A stretch of DNA of 15,075 nt, from NCBI GenBank assembly GCA_027025255.1, contig JALVRC010000078.1, positions 1 through 15,075 on the forward strand. The letters run 5' to 3'. Below, in pieces: positions 1 to 7,734 of this stretch (positions within the stretch are counted from its first letter, which is position 1; every line of letters begins with the position of its first letter). The notes under the pieces are model-generated. The model made no database searches and was not told the DNA's origin. It saw only the letters and a program-made list of their open reading frames with translations. The DNA comes from Caldifarciminota bacterium. GTDB lineage: Bacteria > Hydrothermota > Tepidihabitantia > B3-TA06 > JALVRC01. Made by a program: the position numbers and the translations under genes.

Positions 1-4
1 GTAT

Positions 5-61
5 AAGTTATATAACTTTTACATACTTTTCTATAACTTGACTTTTTTATAAAAGTATGTA
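5..61. repeat. Palindrome plus inverted repeat around the operon promoter
   Basis: A perfect 14-bp palindrome, AAGTTATATAACTT, lies at 5-18. It is followed by an 11-bp perfect inverted repeat with arms TACATACTTTT (20-30) and AAAAGTATGTA (51-61). The 20-nt space between the arms holds the -35 box, and the right arm runs into the -10 box. This arrangement suits an operator bound by a dimeric repressor or activator, and the arms could also let the DNA or an upstream transcript fold. The symmetry is seen directly; the regulatory role is inferred. AT-rich DNA produces short palindromes by chance, but an 11-bp exact match including four G/C bases next to a promoter is less likely to be chance. Confidence 0.6.
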
Positions 62-65
62 TCCT
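38..65 (+). promoter_or_regulatory. Probable sigma70-type promoter giving a leaderless mRNA
   Basis: TTGACT (38-43) is followed after 16 bp by TATCCT (60-65). The ATG at 71 begins only 6 nt after the end of the -10 box, so transcription should start at or within a base or two of the ATG. No Shine-Dalgarno-like purine run lies between. The same layout (TTGAC-box, 16 bp, -10 box, 5 bp, ATG) occurs at 13477-13504 on the other strand. The -10 box is not a perfect consensus, so this promoter is less certain than that one. Confidence 0.55.
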
Positions 66-70
66 TAAAT

Positions 71-1081
71 ATGTCAGTTGTGTATATTACTGAGAATTTA
101 AAAAGAGCAGAAGAGTTTATCTTATCTTTTTTAAAATATTTCAAGGGCAATTTTACAGCTCCAATTGCCTTAAAAACTCATTTTGGTGAAGAAGGCAATA
201 CAACTCACATTCCTCCTTACTATATTAAATATGTTATTGATTATTTAAAAAGTATAGGCCTGAAGTCTACTTTAATTGAGACTACGACACTTTATAAAGG
301 TAAGCGAGCTACGAGAAAGGGACATTTAATGATTGCAAGAGGGCATGGATTTATGGATATTGGTGCAGAGGTCAGAATAATAGATGGAGAATATGGAGAA
401 GATTCAATTGTTTTTAACGGATTAAAATATGCATCAGAAGTAGTTATAGGTAAAGGATTGGATAATTTTAAAACGCTTATTGTTTTATCGCATGTTAAGG
501 GGCATTCAGTTGCAGGTTTTGGAGGAGCAATAAAAAATGTTTCAATGGGGCTTTCAGCTAAAAAAGGGAAATTGATTATGCATTCTACAACTCATCCTTA
601 TGTGAATGAGAAAAAATGTATAGCTTGTGAAGAGTGTGTTGTTTTTTGTCCTGTACAGAGTATTTCAATTATCAATGAGCATGCTGTTATTAGTGATACC
701 TGTATAGGGTGTGGAGGTTGTGTCGCTGTATGTCCTGAAAATGCTATTAAGATTAAGTGGGATCAGGATATAAAAAAGATGATGTACAGTATGGTGGAAT
801 ATACCAGTGTTGTTAAAGATATGTTTGATTCTAATATACTCTATGTAAATTTTCTTATTAACATAACACCTGAATGTGATTGTTTTCCATCTAACGGCAA
901 ATTTATAAATAAGGACGTTGGTATACTGGCAAGCAGAGATCCTGTCAGTTTAGATAAGGCAAGTTTTGATCTTATTAAAGATGCGATATTAAAAGCGCAT
1001 CAGATTAATCCTGAGCCCATGTTTAATTATGCGGAAGAAATAGGTTTAGGTGAAAATACTTATCAACTGGAGGTTTTATGA
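71..1081 (+). CDS. DUF362 domain protein with two 4Fe-4S clusters
   Basis: A 336-residue cytoplasmic iron-sulfur protein. Residues 1 to about 175 match the DUF362 family pattern, including a KGHSVAGFGGAIKN segment typical of its conserved core. They are followed by a two-cluster bacterial ferredoxin domain: C183, C186, C189, C193-P and C211, C214, C217, C221-P. A C-terminal stretch (residues about 235-336) completes the usual DUF362-ferredoxin architecture. The biochemical role of this family is poorly defined; electron transfer is a fair inference from the cysteines. It is the first gene of the seven-gene run, and its stop overlaps the next ATG by 4 nt (ATGA). No ribosome-binding site precedes the ATG, consistent with a leaderless transcript. 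No signal peptide is seen. Confidence 0.88.
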   Translation: MSVVYITENLKRAEEFILSFLKYFKGNFTAPIALKTHFGEEGNTTHIPPYYIKYVIDYLKSIGLKSTLIETTTLYKGKRATRKGHLMIARGHGFMDIGAEVRIIDGEYGEDSIVFNGLKYASEVVIGKGLDNFKTLIVLSHVKGHSVAGFGGAIKNVSMGLSAKKGKLIMHSTTHPYVNEKKCIACEECVVFCPVQSISIINEHAVISDTCIGCGGCVAVCPENAIKIKWDQDIKKMMYSMVEYTSVVKDMFDSNILYVNFLINITPECDCFPSNGKFINKDVGILASRDPVSLDKASFDLIKDAILKAHQINPEPMFNYAEEIGLGENTYQLEVL

Positions 1082-2937
1082 AACCTATACATTTTTTTAG
1101 GGATGCTATAATTGTAGCTTTTGTTGGAGCTTTTATAATAACAACATTTAAGTATTTTAATATTGATCCACTTAAAAACCCTGAGGGTAGATATATAGAT
1201 GCTGTAATGGGTTCAGGGGAGAGAGAACAGAAGGGACTTGTAGTTATAGAAATGGATGATTCAACTCTTAAAAAGATTGGTAATCTTATTTTTGAGCCAG
1301 ATTTATGGCTGCCACGTGTTATAGATTCTCTTTCAAGCGCAAAAGTTATTGGACTATACCTTCCTGATATGGGAATTAATGATTCTTTACTTCTTAGTGT
1401 GAATGAATATCTTTTATTAAAGCAGAAGTCTATAGAATTTTTCTTTGATAGTTCAAAAACAGCCTTTAGAACTTATAAGAAATTTGTTTTAACATTTTAC
1501 CCCACAGCTAACCATTTTAAAGACACGTTGTTTTTAGAGGAAAATATAACAAGTACTATTGAAGATAGTATTATTAAGTTTAACTCAGCGATTTTCCCTG
1601 ATAAAAGAAAATTAAGGGAAGTTGTATGGATAGGTTATCCTGATTTGTTTCCTGATATAGACGGTAAGGTACGCTCTACTCCTATGCTTGTTCAAATAGG
1701 AAAGAATAAATACTATACTTCTTTCTCTGCTGCGATTGTAAAGAGAATATGGAATGTTCCTAATCTTTCTGCTCCATCCGGTTTTATGATTTTTGCAGGT
1801 TCTCACAAGATTCCTGTAGAAAATGGTTTCAGATATAGATTTCACGTGTATGGTAACAGGGATAGTTTTGAACATTATTCCTTTATGGACCTCTTAAATG
1901 GGAAAATTGGCGTAAGTGCATTTAAGGATAAAGTAGTGATTATTGGTCCTACTGTTAAAGGGATAGATAATGGTTCCGCAGTGTCGTTCTCCCCTTATCT
2001 TTCCGGAGTTTACATTACTGCAAATATTGTGAAGAGTTTAATTGATGAAAGAGTAGTTGTTTTCCCTCCTCTTCTGGTGTTGTTTATTTTTTATGTGTTT
2101 ATGGGGTTTTTATCGGCTTACGCTGTTCTATATCCTGATAAGAAGAAGGGTATCATCCTTCTTGTCATAGGAGTGGTATTATATATAGCCCTTTCTTACT
2201 TTTCAATAAAGGGAGACTATTTGATAGAGCTTATTCATCCTATTGGAGCGTTATTAGTCTCATTTGTAATTGGATATATTCACTATTCTATTTTTTATAC
2301 AAGGGCTATAAATGGATTTAAGCGTTTTCTTGAGAGACATTATCCTTCAGAAGAGAGGAAACGATTATTTCATTATTTGAGTGAATTTCCAACATTAACC
2401 CTTGAAGATAAGGCAGTTGCTCTTTATGTTCAGATTGATTTTATACAGGGAGAAAAGGGGCTAACTTCACTTGTAAAAGCTATGGCTGAGATTTCAGATA
2501 CAATTCAGAAATCAGTATTTAAAAATAAAGGTATTTTAATCTACAGATCTGCTGGCGTTATGTTATTTTTGTTTAAAGGCAAGAATTGTGCTCCAAGAGC
2601 TGCCAGTACAGCTTCCCTGGTGTGGAGAGAGTTTAAGGAACTGAATGTAAAACTGCAGGGAGAACAGATAGGTGAATTTTTAATTGGTGTGGGGCTTTCA
2701 GGAGGTCCAGTACTTTTTGGTAATGGCGGTTCTCTTGTTGAGCCTGATATCTCTGCGATGGGACAACCTGTACAGATATCAAGCCAATTGGCTATTACAT
2801 GTCTTGAACAAAAAACCGGGATTTTACTTGATGAAGAGGTGGTAAATGACTTACCTGAGGCAAAAGAGATAAATTTACTTGGTGAATTGGAAATCTTAAG
2901 CGAGTCAAGAAATGTCTATGAACTTGTAGAACTGTAA
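1078..2937 (+). CDS. CHASE2 sensor with degenerate class III cyclase domain
   Basis: A 619-residue membrane sensor. One N-terminal membrane segment (about 9-26) leads to an extracytoplasmic CHASE2 domain (about 35-325; markers include LVVIEMDDSTL and DKVVIIGPTVKG). Three membrane segments follow (about 330-350, 358-377, 386-407), then a C-terminal fold resembling class III adenylate/guanylate cyclases (about 440-619). The fold is recognisable (VALYVQID, then GILIYRSAGVMLFLF, then GLSGGPVLFGN and MGQPVQISSQLA), but the catalytic positions are replaced. The first metal Asp is Gln452, the Lys and Gly-Asp of the usual KxxGD are Tyr489, Ala492 and Gly493, and the VNxxxR Asn and Arg are Gln566 and Gln570. 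It is probably a non-catalytic signalling or partner domain. GGAGG lies 4 nt before the ATG, which overlaps the upstream stop. Confidence 0.85.
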   Translation: MKPIHFFRDAIIVAFVGAFIITTFKYFNIDPLKNPEGRYIDAVMGSGEREQKGLVVIEMDDSTLKKIGNLIFEPDLWLPRVIDSLSSAKVIGLYLPDMGINDSLLLSVNEYLLLKQKSIEFFFDSSKTAFRTYKKFVLTFYPTANHFKDTLFLEENITSTIEDSIIKFNSAIFPDKRKLREVVWIGYPDLFPDIDGKVRSTPMLVQIGKNKYYTSFSAAIVKRIWNVPNLSAPSGFMIFAGSHKIPVENGFRYRFHVYGNRDSFEHYSFMDLLNGKIGVSAFKDKVVIIGPTVKGIDNGSAVSFSPYLSGVYITANIVKSLIDERVVVFPPLLVLFIFYVFMGFLSAYAVLYPDKKKGIILLVIGVVLYIALSYFSIKGDYLIELIHPIGALLVSFVIGYIHYSIFYTRAINGFKRFLERHYPSEERKRLFHYLSEFPTLTLEDKAVALYVQIDFIQGEKGLTSLVKAMAEISDTIQKSVFKNKGILIYRSAGVMLFLFKGKNCAPRAASTASLVWREFKELNVKLQGEQIGEFLIGVGLSGGPVLFGNGGSLVEPDISAMGQPVQISSQLAITCLEQKTGILLDEEVVNDLPEAKEINLLGELEILSESRNVYELVEL

Positions 2938-3608
2938 TGTTTAAACTGCAACACAAAGATTTTGAAGGTCCTATAGAACTTTTATTATATTTTGTTTATA
3001 AAAACAAAATGAACCCTTTGGATATAGAGCTTGGTCGTTTGATAGACGAATTTGAGAACTATCTGTCTATTGTAGATAAAGATTTAAAAGAGCAATCAGA
3101 ATTTATATTTATGGTCTCAATTTTAGTTAAGATGAAATTAAATGCACTTTTGAACAGAGATAACGAGCGAGAGATAAAGGTTTCTGTTGACGAGGTAATA
3201 GAAAGATATAGAGAGCTTTATAGGAATGGCGTTAATTTTTTAAAGCAGAAGGATAAAGAAGAAAGTTTAACGGTTCCTTTAGGAAATAGACTTCTTATGG
3301 AGGGTATACTCCCTCCTCAAATTCTTAAGAACGTTCTTTTCTCAATAGATAGGAAAAGGAAAAATGTTTTTGATGAAAATATGACTGTAGAAATGGAGAG
3401 CGTAGATTTTAATAAAATAGAAAGATTTGTAATAGAAACCATTACAGCTCGTAGATACGTTATGTTTACGGATATTATAAAAGAAGCTACAAGAATTTTG
3501 ATAGTGGCTATGTTTTTTGTTATACTTGAGTTAGCAAGAGAAGGTATGTTAAAACTTTTTCAAAGAAATAATGATATTATGATAGTAAATCTTAAGAAGG
3601 AGGCTTAA
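2937..3608 (+). CDS. scpA: Segregation and condensation protein A (ScpA kleisin)
   Basis: A 223-residue kleisin that should link SMC heads with ScpB in the bacterial condensin complex acting on the nucleoid. The N-terminal SMC-neck-binding helix has the family signature FEGPIELLLYFVYKNK (residues 9-24) followed by a typical PLDIELGRLIDEFENYL stretch. The C-terminal winged helix ends with VILELAREGMLKLFQ, matching the usual FLALLELAK.G...L.Q. The middle linker is short, giving a protein a little below the usual 240-260 residues. The start codon overlaps the upstream stop by 1 nt (TAATG) with no good ribosome-binding site, so translation is probably coupled. No scpB or smc gene is in the window. 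Confidence 0.93.
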   Translation: MFKLQHKDFEGPIELLLYFVYKNKMNPLDIELGRLIDEFENYLSIVDKDLKEQSEFIFMVSILVKMKLNALLNRDNEREIKVSVDEVIERYRELYRNGVNFLKQKDKEESLTVPLGNRLLMEGILPPQILKNVLFSIDRKRKNVFDENMTVEMESVDFNKIERFVIETITARRYVMFTDIIKEATRILIVAMFFVILELAREGMLKLFQRNNDIMIVNLKKEA

Positions 3609-4804
3609 TGTCGTTCTGGCATGAGTTGCTTAAAAGTGAAGGCGGAAAGATTCTTTTAGTTGTTTTAGATGGGCTTGGAGGGATTGAGATAGATGGTAAA
3701 ACCGCTCTTGAAAAGGCTTATACTCCCAATATGGATAAAGTAGCGCCCTTTGCCAGTATGGGGCTTACAATCCCTGTAGAGTATGGTATAACTCCCGGGA
3801 GTGGGCCTGCACATCTTGCGCTCTTTGGATATGACCCACTGGAATATAATATAGGAAGAGGTATTCTTGAAGCATTGGGAATTGGGTTAAATATTGCAAA
3901 AGGAGAGCTTGTAGCAAGAGGTAATTTTGCAACCCAGCAAGAGGGGATTATTATTGATAGGAGAGCAGGTAGGATATCAACAGAACTCAACAGAGAATTA
4001 ATAGAGAAGTTAAATTCACATATAGAGAATATTGAGGGTATAGATATAAGTTTTTATTCCGGTATTGAACATAGATTTGTTGTAAAATTAGTAGGGGACG
4101 GGCTCAACCCGAATATAACTGATGCTGATCCTCAAAAACCTGGTTATCCTTTACCAACTGTTAAACCCTTGACAAAAGAGGCTGGAAAAACAGCGAGAAT
4201 AGTAAACCATCTCATACTTATGATTGAAGAGGTCTTAAGAAAAGAAGACAGGGCTAATAGTGTTTTATTACGCGGTTTTTCAACATATCCTGATATCCCG
4301 ACGTTTTCAAATAGATACAAAATATCATCAATGGGCATAGCAGCTTATCCTATGTATATTGGTCTTGCCAGTCTCGTAGGTATGGATATTCCTTCTCTAA
4401 AGTGTAAGAATTTTAAGGAGGAACTTAATGTATTAAAAAATGAAATAGATAACTATGATTTCTTTTTCCTCCATTATAAATATACAGACAAAGCAGGAGA
4501 GGATGGAGATTTTGAGAAAAAGGTAAAACATATTGAGGCATTTGATATGACCTTCTCAGACATACTTGACATGGGTTTTGACGTAATTGCAGTTACAGGT
4601 GACCATTCAACCCCGGCATTTTTAAAAGGTCATTCTTTTCATCCCAATCCTTTGATGATTCTTTCTAAAAATGCAAGAGAGGACGGTCTTAAAAGATTTA
4701 GTGAGAAAAATGCCAGATATGGTTCCCTCGGTGTGTTTTATGCTAAGAAACTAATGCTGTTATTGCTTGGGCACGCATTAAGACTTAAGAAATATGGAGC
4801 GTAG
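3608..4804 (+). CDS. apgM: 2,3-bisphosphoglycerate-independent phosphoglycerate mutase, archaeal type
   Basis: A 398-residue enzyme of the alkaline-phosphatase superfamily, interconverting 3- and 2-phosphoglycerate in glycolysis and gluconeogenesis. Seen: metal-binding LLVVLDGLGG (D21), the TPNMDKVAPFASMGL segment, the nucleophile region TPGSGPAHLALFGYDP (S65), the ITDADPQKPGYPLP stretch characteristic of the ApgM group, and the C-terminal metal motif GDHSTP (D332, H333) followed by GHSFHPNP (H342, H345). The length is usual for ApgM and well below the roughly 510 residues of GpmI. A strong GAAGGAGG (3596-3603) precedes the ATG, which overlaps the scpA stop by 1 nt. This type is common in archaea and scattered in deep-branching bacteria. 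A phosphonopyruvate decarboxylase-like annotation is an older name for the same group. Confidence 0.93.
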   Translation: MSFWHELLKSEGGKILLVVLDGLGGIEIDGKTALEKAYTPNMDKVAPFASMGLTIPVEYGITPGSGPAHLALFGYDPLEYNIGRGILEALGIGLNIAKGELVARGNFATQQEGIIIDRRAGRISTELNRELIEKLNSHIENIEGIDISFYSGIEHRFVVKLVGDGLNPNITDADPQKPGYPLPTVKPLTKEAGKTARIVNHLILMIEEVLRKEDRANSVLLRGFSTYPDIPTFSNRYKISSMGIAAYPMYIGLASLVGMDIPSLKCKNFKEELNVLKNEIDNYDFFFLHYKYTDKAGEDGDFEKKVKHIEAFDMTFSDILDMGFDVIAVTGDHSTPAFLKGHSFHPNPLMILSKNAREDGLKRFSEKNARYGSLGVFYAKKLMLLLLGHALRLKKYGA

Positions 4805-6214
4805 ATGAAGGCAATATTTTCTTTGTATGACAAGAAAGATTGTGAAATAATTGCAAGTGCACTTTTAAAAAAAGGCTTTGACATTGTTGCAACAGAAGGT
4901 ACGCATAAGTATCTATTAAAATACAATATTCCTTCTATTACAGTTGAAGAGTATACGTCTTTTTCTCCGACTGAGGATGGGAGAGTAAAAACCCTTTCTA
5001 ATAAGATATTTAAGGAGATTCTTCTTGCAGATGGAGAAATATATTTTGTAGTTGTAGATTTGTATCCTTTTATAGAAGAGATGGGAAAGAGCAAGGATAT
5101 GGTTGAACTTATAGACATTGGAGGTGTAGCTCTTATAAGAGCAGGAGCGAAGAACTATAATAGAGTAGCTGTGGTGATTGATAAAAGAGACTACAAAAGT
5201 GTGGCTAAACTTATAGAAAAAGAAGCTATAACTCTTAAAGAAAGAAAAAGGCTTGCTTTGAAGGCTTTTACCTATACATCTTTTTATGATAGAAATATAG
5301 CGACATATTTCTCTATGGAGAGTAGTTTAAAATACGGGGAAAATCCTCATCAAAAGGCCGGGTTTCTTAATGAACAGAGATCAGTTATTGAGCTTATTTC
5401 AGCGAATAGTTTAGGCTATAATAACATGTTGGATACTGATGCTTTAACTGACCTTCTTTTTACACTTGGGAAAGGTGGTGCTGCAGTCCTTAAGCATACT
5501 ACTCCTTGTGGAGCAGCAGTTCACAGTGATGTGTATGAAGCCCTGAGACTGGCTCACGAATCAGATAGGATATCAGCTTTTGGAGGTATATTTGGTATAT
5601 ATGGGACTGTGGATGTAAAGATAGCTAAGTATTTAAAACCTTTGTTTATTGAAGTAATTGCTGCGACAGGGTTTAAAGCAGAGGCATTGGATATTTTGAA
5701 AAAGAAGAAACGGCTTAAGATTGTTAAATGGTATCCAGAGAGGATAAGTCATGGATATGAATACAGGAGTGCTTTAAATGGGATGCTGTTTCAAGAAAAA
5801 GATAGTATGGAGGATGAAGGGAACTTTAAGGTAGTATCAAAGAGAGAGCCTGGTAAGGATGAATGGGAGGCAATGCGTTTCGCCTGGAGCGTTGTTAAAT
5901 CTGTTAAATCAAATGCCATAGTGATAGCAGGTAAGAATTATACTGTTGGAATAGGTTCAGGTCAACCTAATAGAGTGGGTAGTGTAAAAATAGCAATAGA
6001 GCAGTTAAATCTAAGAGAAAAGTTATCACCGCCTCTGGTGCTTGCTTCTGATGGTTTTTTCCCTTTCAAAGATTCAATAGAAATACTGAGATCAACACCT
6101 GTGTCAGCAGTTATAGAACCAGGAGGTTCCATAAGAGATAAAGAAGTAATACAAGCCTGTGATGAAATGAATCTTGCACTAATTTTTACAAACTATAGAC
6201 ATTTTAGACACTAA
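4805..6214 (+). CDS. purH: Bifunctional AICAR transformylase/IMP cyclohydrolase
   Basis: A 469-residue enzyme for the last two steps of IMP synthesis: formyl transfer to AICAR, then ring closure. The N-terminal MGS-like cyclohydrolase domain (about 1-140) keeps the expected residues K62-T63 (RVKTL), LYPF, D104 (IDIGG) and K116 (AGAKN). It lacks the usual HPKIHGGILARR segment, so the loop after RVKTL is short. The transformylase domain shows LKYGENPHQ, LGYNNMLDTDAL, the active-site KHTTPCG (K230, H231), SDRISAFGGI, VKSNAIV, SDGFFPF, EPGGSIRD and a C-terminal RHFRH. Length is below the usual 510-530 but near that of compact thermophile enzymes. The ATG directly abuts the apgM TAG, with GGAG 5 nt upstream. 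Confidence 0.95.
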   Translation: MKAIFSLYDKKDCEIIASALLKKGFDIVATEGTHKYLLKYNIPSITVEEYTSFSPTEDGRVKTLSNKIFKEILLADGEIYFVVVDLYPFIEEMGKSKDMVELIDIGGVALIRAGAKNYNRVAVVIDKRDYKSVAKLIEKEAITLKERKRLALKAFTYTSFYDRNIATYFSMESSLKYGENPHQKAGFLNEQRSVIELISANSLGYNNMLDTDALTDLLFTLGKGGAAVLKHTTPCGAAVHSDVYEALRLAHESDRISAFGGIFGIYGTVDVKIAKYLKPLFIEVIAATGFKAEALDILKKKKRLKIVKWYPERISHGYEYRSALNGMLFQEKDSMEDEGNFKVVSKREPGKDEWEAMRFAWSVVKSVKSNAIVIAGKNYTVGIGSGQPNRVGSVKIAIEQLNLREKLSPPLVLASDGFFPFKDSIEILRSTPVSAVIEPGGSIRDKEVIQACDEMNLALIFTNYRHFRH

Positions 6215-6219
6215 ATAAT

Positions 6220-7734
6220 ATGCAAAAGGTTATAATACTTGATTTTGGTTCTCAATATACCTTTTTAATCGCCAGGAGGGTAAGAGAAATAGGTATATAT
6301 TCAGAGATTGTAAAGGGGACTATTAAATTAGAGAAGCTTAAAGAACACAATCCTCAGGCAATAATTATATCAGGTGGTCCGGCAAGTGTATATAAAGACG
6401 GACCATTACCTGATAAACGTATCTTTGATATGAATATACCTGTATTGGGTATTTGTTATGGGCTCCAGGCTATAACTATTTTATTTAATGGAAAAGTAGG
6501 TCCTTCATTTGAGAGAGAATACGGTCCCAGAAAGTTTTATCCAGCAGAGGATAGGCTGTTTAATTCGCTTAATGATAGTATAGATGTGTGGATGAGTCAT
6601 GGTGATGAGATAAAGGTTCTGCCTGAAGGATTTGAAAGTATTGGGAGAACGGATTCAGTAAAGTATGCTGCCATTAAGAAGCAGAATATTTATGGAGTTC
6701 AATTTCATCCTGAGGTTTACCATACTCCGTATGGCGTTAAGGTTCTTAAGAATTTTCTTTTAGAAATTGCAGGTTTAAAAAGGGAATGGAGGCTTGATAA
6801 TTTTGTTAAAAAAGAGATAAATGAAATAAGAGGTGTTACAGAGAGTGCAAAGGTAATAATCGGTGTTAGTGGAGGGGTAGATTCAAGTGTCGCAGCGGTT
6901 TTAATCCATAAAGCAATTGGTGAAAGCTTGCTCCCTATTTTTGTAGATACGGGATTATTAAGAAAGAATGAGGTAGAGGAGGTTAAGAATACATTATCTC
7001 CATTAATTCCCAATCTTAAGATAATAGATGCAAAGCATATATTTTTAAAAGCTCTAAAAGGGGTTATAAATCCTGAAGAAAAGAGGAAGGTAATAGGGCA
7101 TCTATTTATAAAAATATTTGAAAAAGAGGCAAAAGAGTGGGGGGCTAAGTTCCTTGCTCAGGGTACGCTTTATCCTGATGTTATTGAGAGTGGTGTGAGT
7201 ATTGGTAATTCAGCAAAGATAAAATCACATCATAATGTTGGTGGTTTACCTGAGAAAATGCAGTTAAGGCTTTTAGAGCCTTTGCGTTATTTGTTTAAAG
7301 ATGAAGTGAGAAAGATAGGCAAGATTTTAGGTATTGCAGATATATATCTTAAAAGACATCCATTCCCTGGCCCAGGGCTCGCAGTAAGAATTATTGGAGA
7401 GATAACAGAAGAAAGACTTAGCATTTTAAAAGAGGCAGATGCTATTTTTATTGAGGAGTTAAGAAAAAGAGGCTGGTATGATAAGATATGGCAGGCATTT
7501 GTAGTTCTTTTACCTATAAAGAATGTTGGAGTTAAAGGAGATGAAAGGAGTTATGAATATCCTGTTGTATTAAGGGCTGTAGAAAGTGTAGATGGCATGA
7601 CGGCTGATTGGATAAAACTTCCTCATAAATTACTTCAGGATATTTCCCGTAGAATAGCGGGTGAGGTAAAAGGAGTTAACAGGGTTGTTTATGACATTAC
7701 ATCAAAACCACCTTCAACAATTGAGTGGGAATAG
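6220..7734 (+). CDS. guaA: GMP synthase (glutamine-hydrolysing)
   Basis: A 504-residue cytosolic enzyme that aminates XMP to GMP using ATP and glutamine. The class I amidotransferase domain (about 1-190) has GGPASVY, the nucleophile C79 in GICYGLQ, MSHGDE, and the H163/E165 pair in VQFHPEV. The ATP-pyrophosphatase domain carries the PP-loop SGGVDSS (217-223). The C-terminal dimerisation domain ends in the expected VVYDITSKPPSTIEWE, so the protein is full length. Five bases separate it from purH and no ribosome-binding site is visible, so reinitiation after purH is likely. Its 3' end overlaps the next gene by 50 nt. The pairing with purH places two consecutive parts of the IMP-to-GMP route together; guaB is not in the window. 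Confidence 0.97.
   Translation: MQKVIILDFGSQYTFLIARRVREIGIYSEIVKGTIKLEKLKEHNPQAIIISGGPASVYKDGPLPDKRIFDMNIPVLGICYGLQAITILFNGKVGPSFEREYGPRKFYPAEDRLFNSLNDSIDVWMSHGDEIKVLPEGFESIGRTDSVKYAAIKKQNIYGVQFHPEVYHTPYGVKVLKNFLLEIAGLKREWRLDNFVKKEINEIRGVTESAKVIIGVSGGVDSSVAAVLIHKAIGESLLPIFVDTGLLRKNEVEEVKNTLSPLIPNLKIIDAKHIFLKALKGVINPEEKRKVIGHLFIKIFEKEAKEWGAKFLAQGTLYPDVIESGVSIGNSAKIKSHHNVGGLPEKMQLRLLEPLRYLFKDEVRKIGKILGIADIYLKRHPFPGPGLAVRIIGEITEERLSILKEADAIFIEELRKRGWYDKIWQAFVVLLPIKNVGVKGDERSYEYPVVLRAVESVDGMTADWIKLPHKLLQDISRRIAGEVKGVNRVVYDITSKPPSTIEWE
7668..7675 (+). promoter_or_regulatory. Ribosome-binding site inside guaA deciding a TTG start
   Basis: AAAAGGAG at 7668-7675 lies within the guaA coding sequence. 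It is 9 nt before TTG at 7685 and 15 nt before ATG at 7691, in the frame of the diguanylate cyclase. The spacing favours TTG 7685. No such site precedes the other in-frame TTG at 7721. Confidence 0.55.

Noticed and set aside
20..61. Inverted repeat considered as a terminator of an upstream plus-strand gene
   Set aside because: The 20-nt loop and the absence of a T-run after the right arm do not fit an intrinsic terminator, and the promoter boxes overlap it.
4738..5118. 126-codon minus-strand open frame across the apgM/purH junction
   Set aside because: Antisense to two well-supported genes; the translation is Ser/Ile-rich and shows no family pattern.
7685..7734. guaA/diguanylate cyclase overlap considered as a frameshifted fusion
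   Set aside because: GuaA ends with its normal C-terminal TSKPPSTIEWE and the second protein has its own ribosome-binding site and membrane start, so two separate proteins are more likely.
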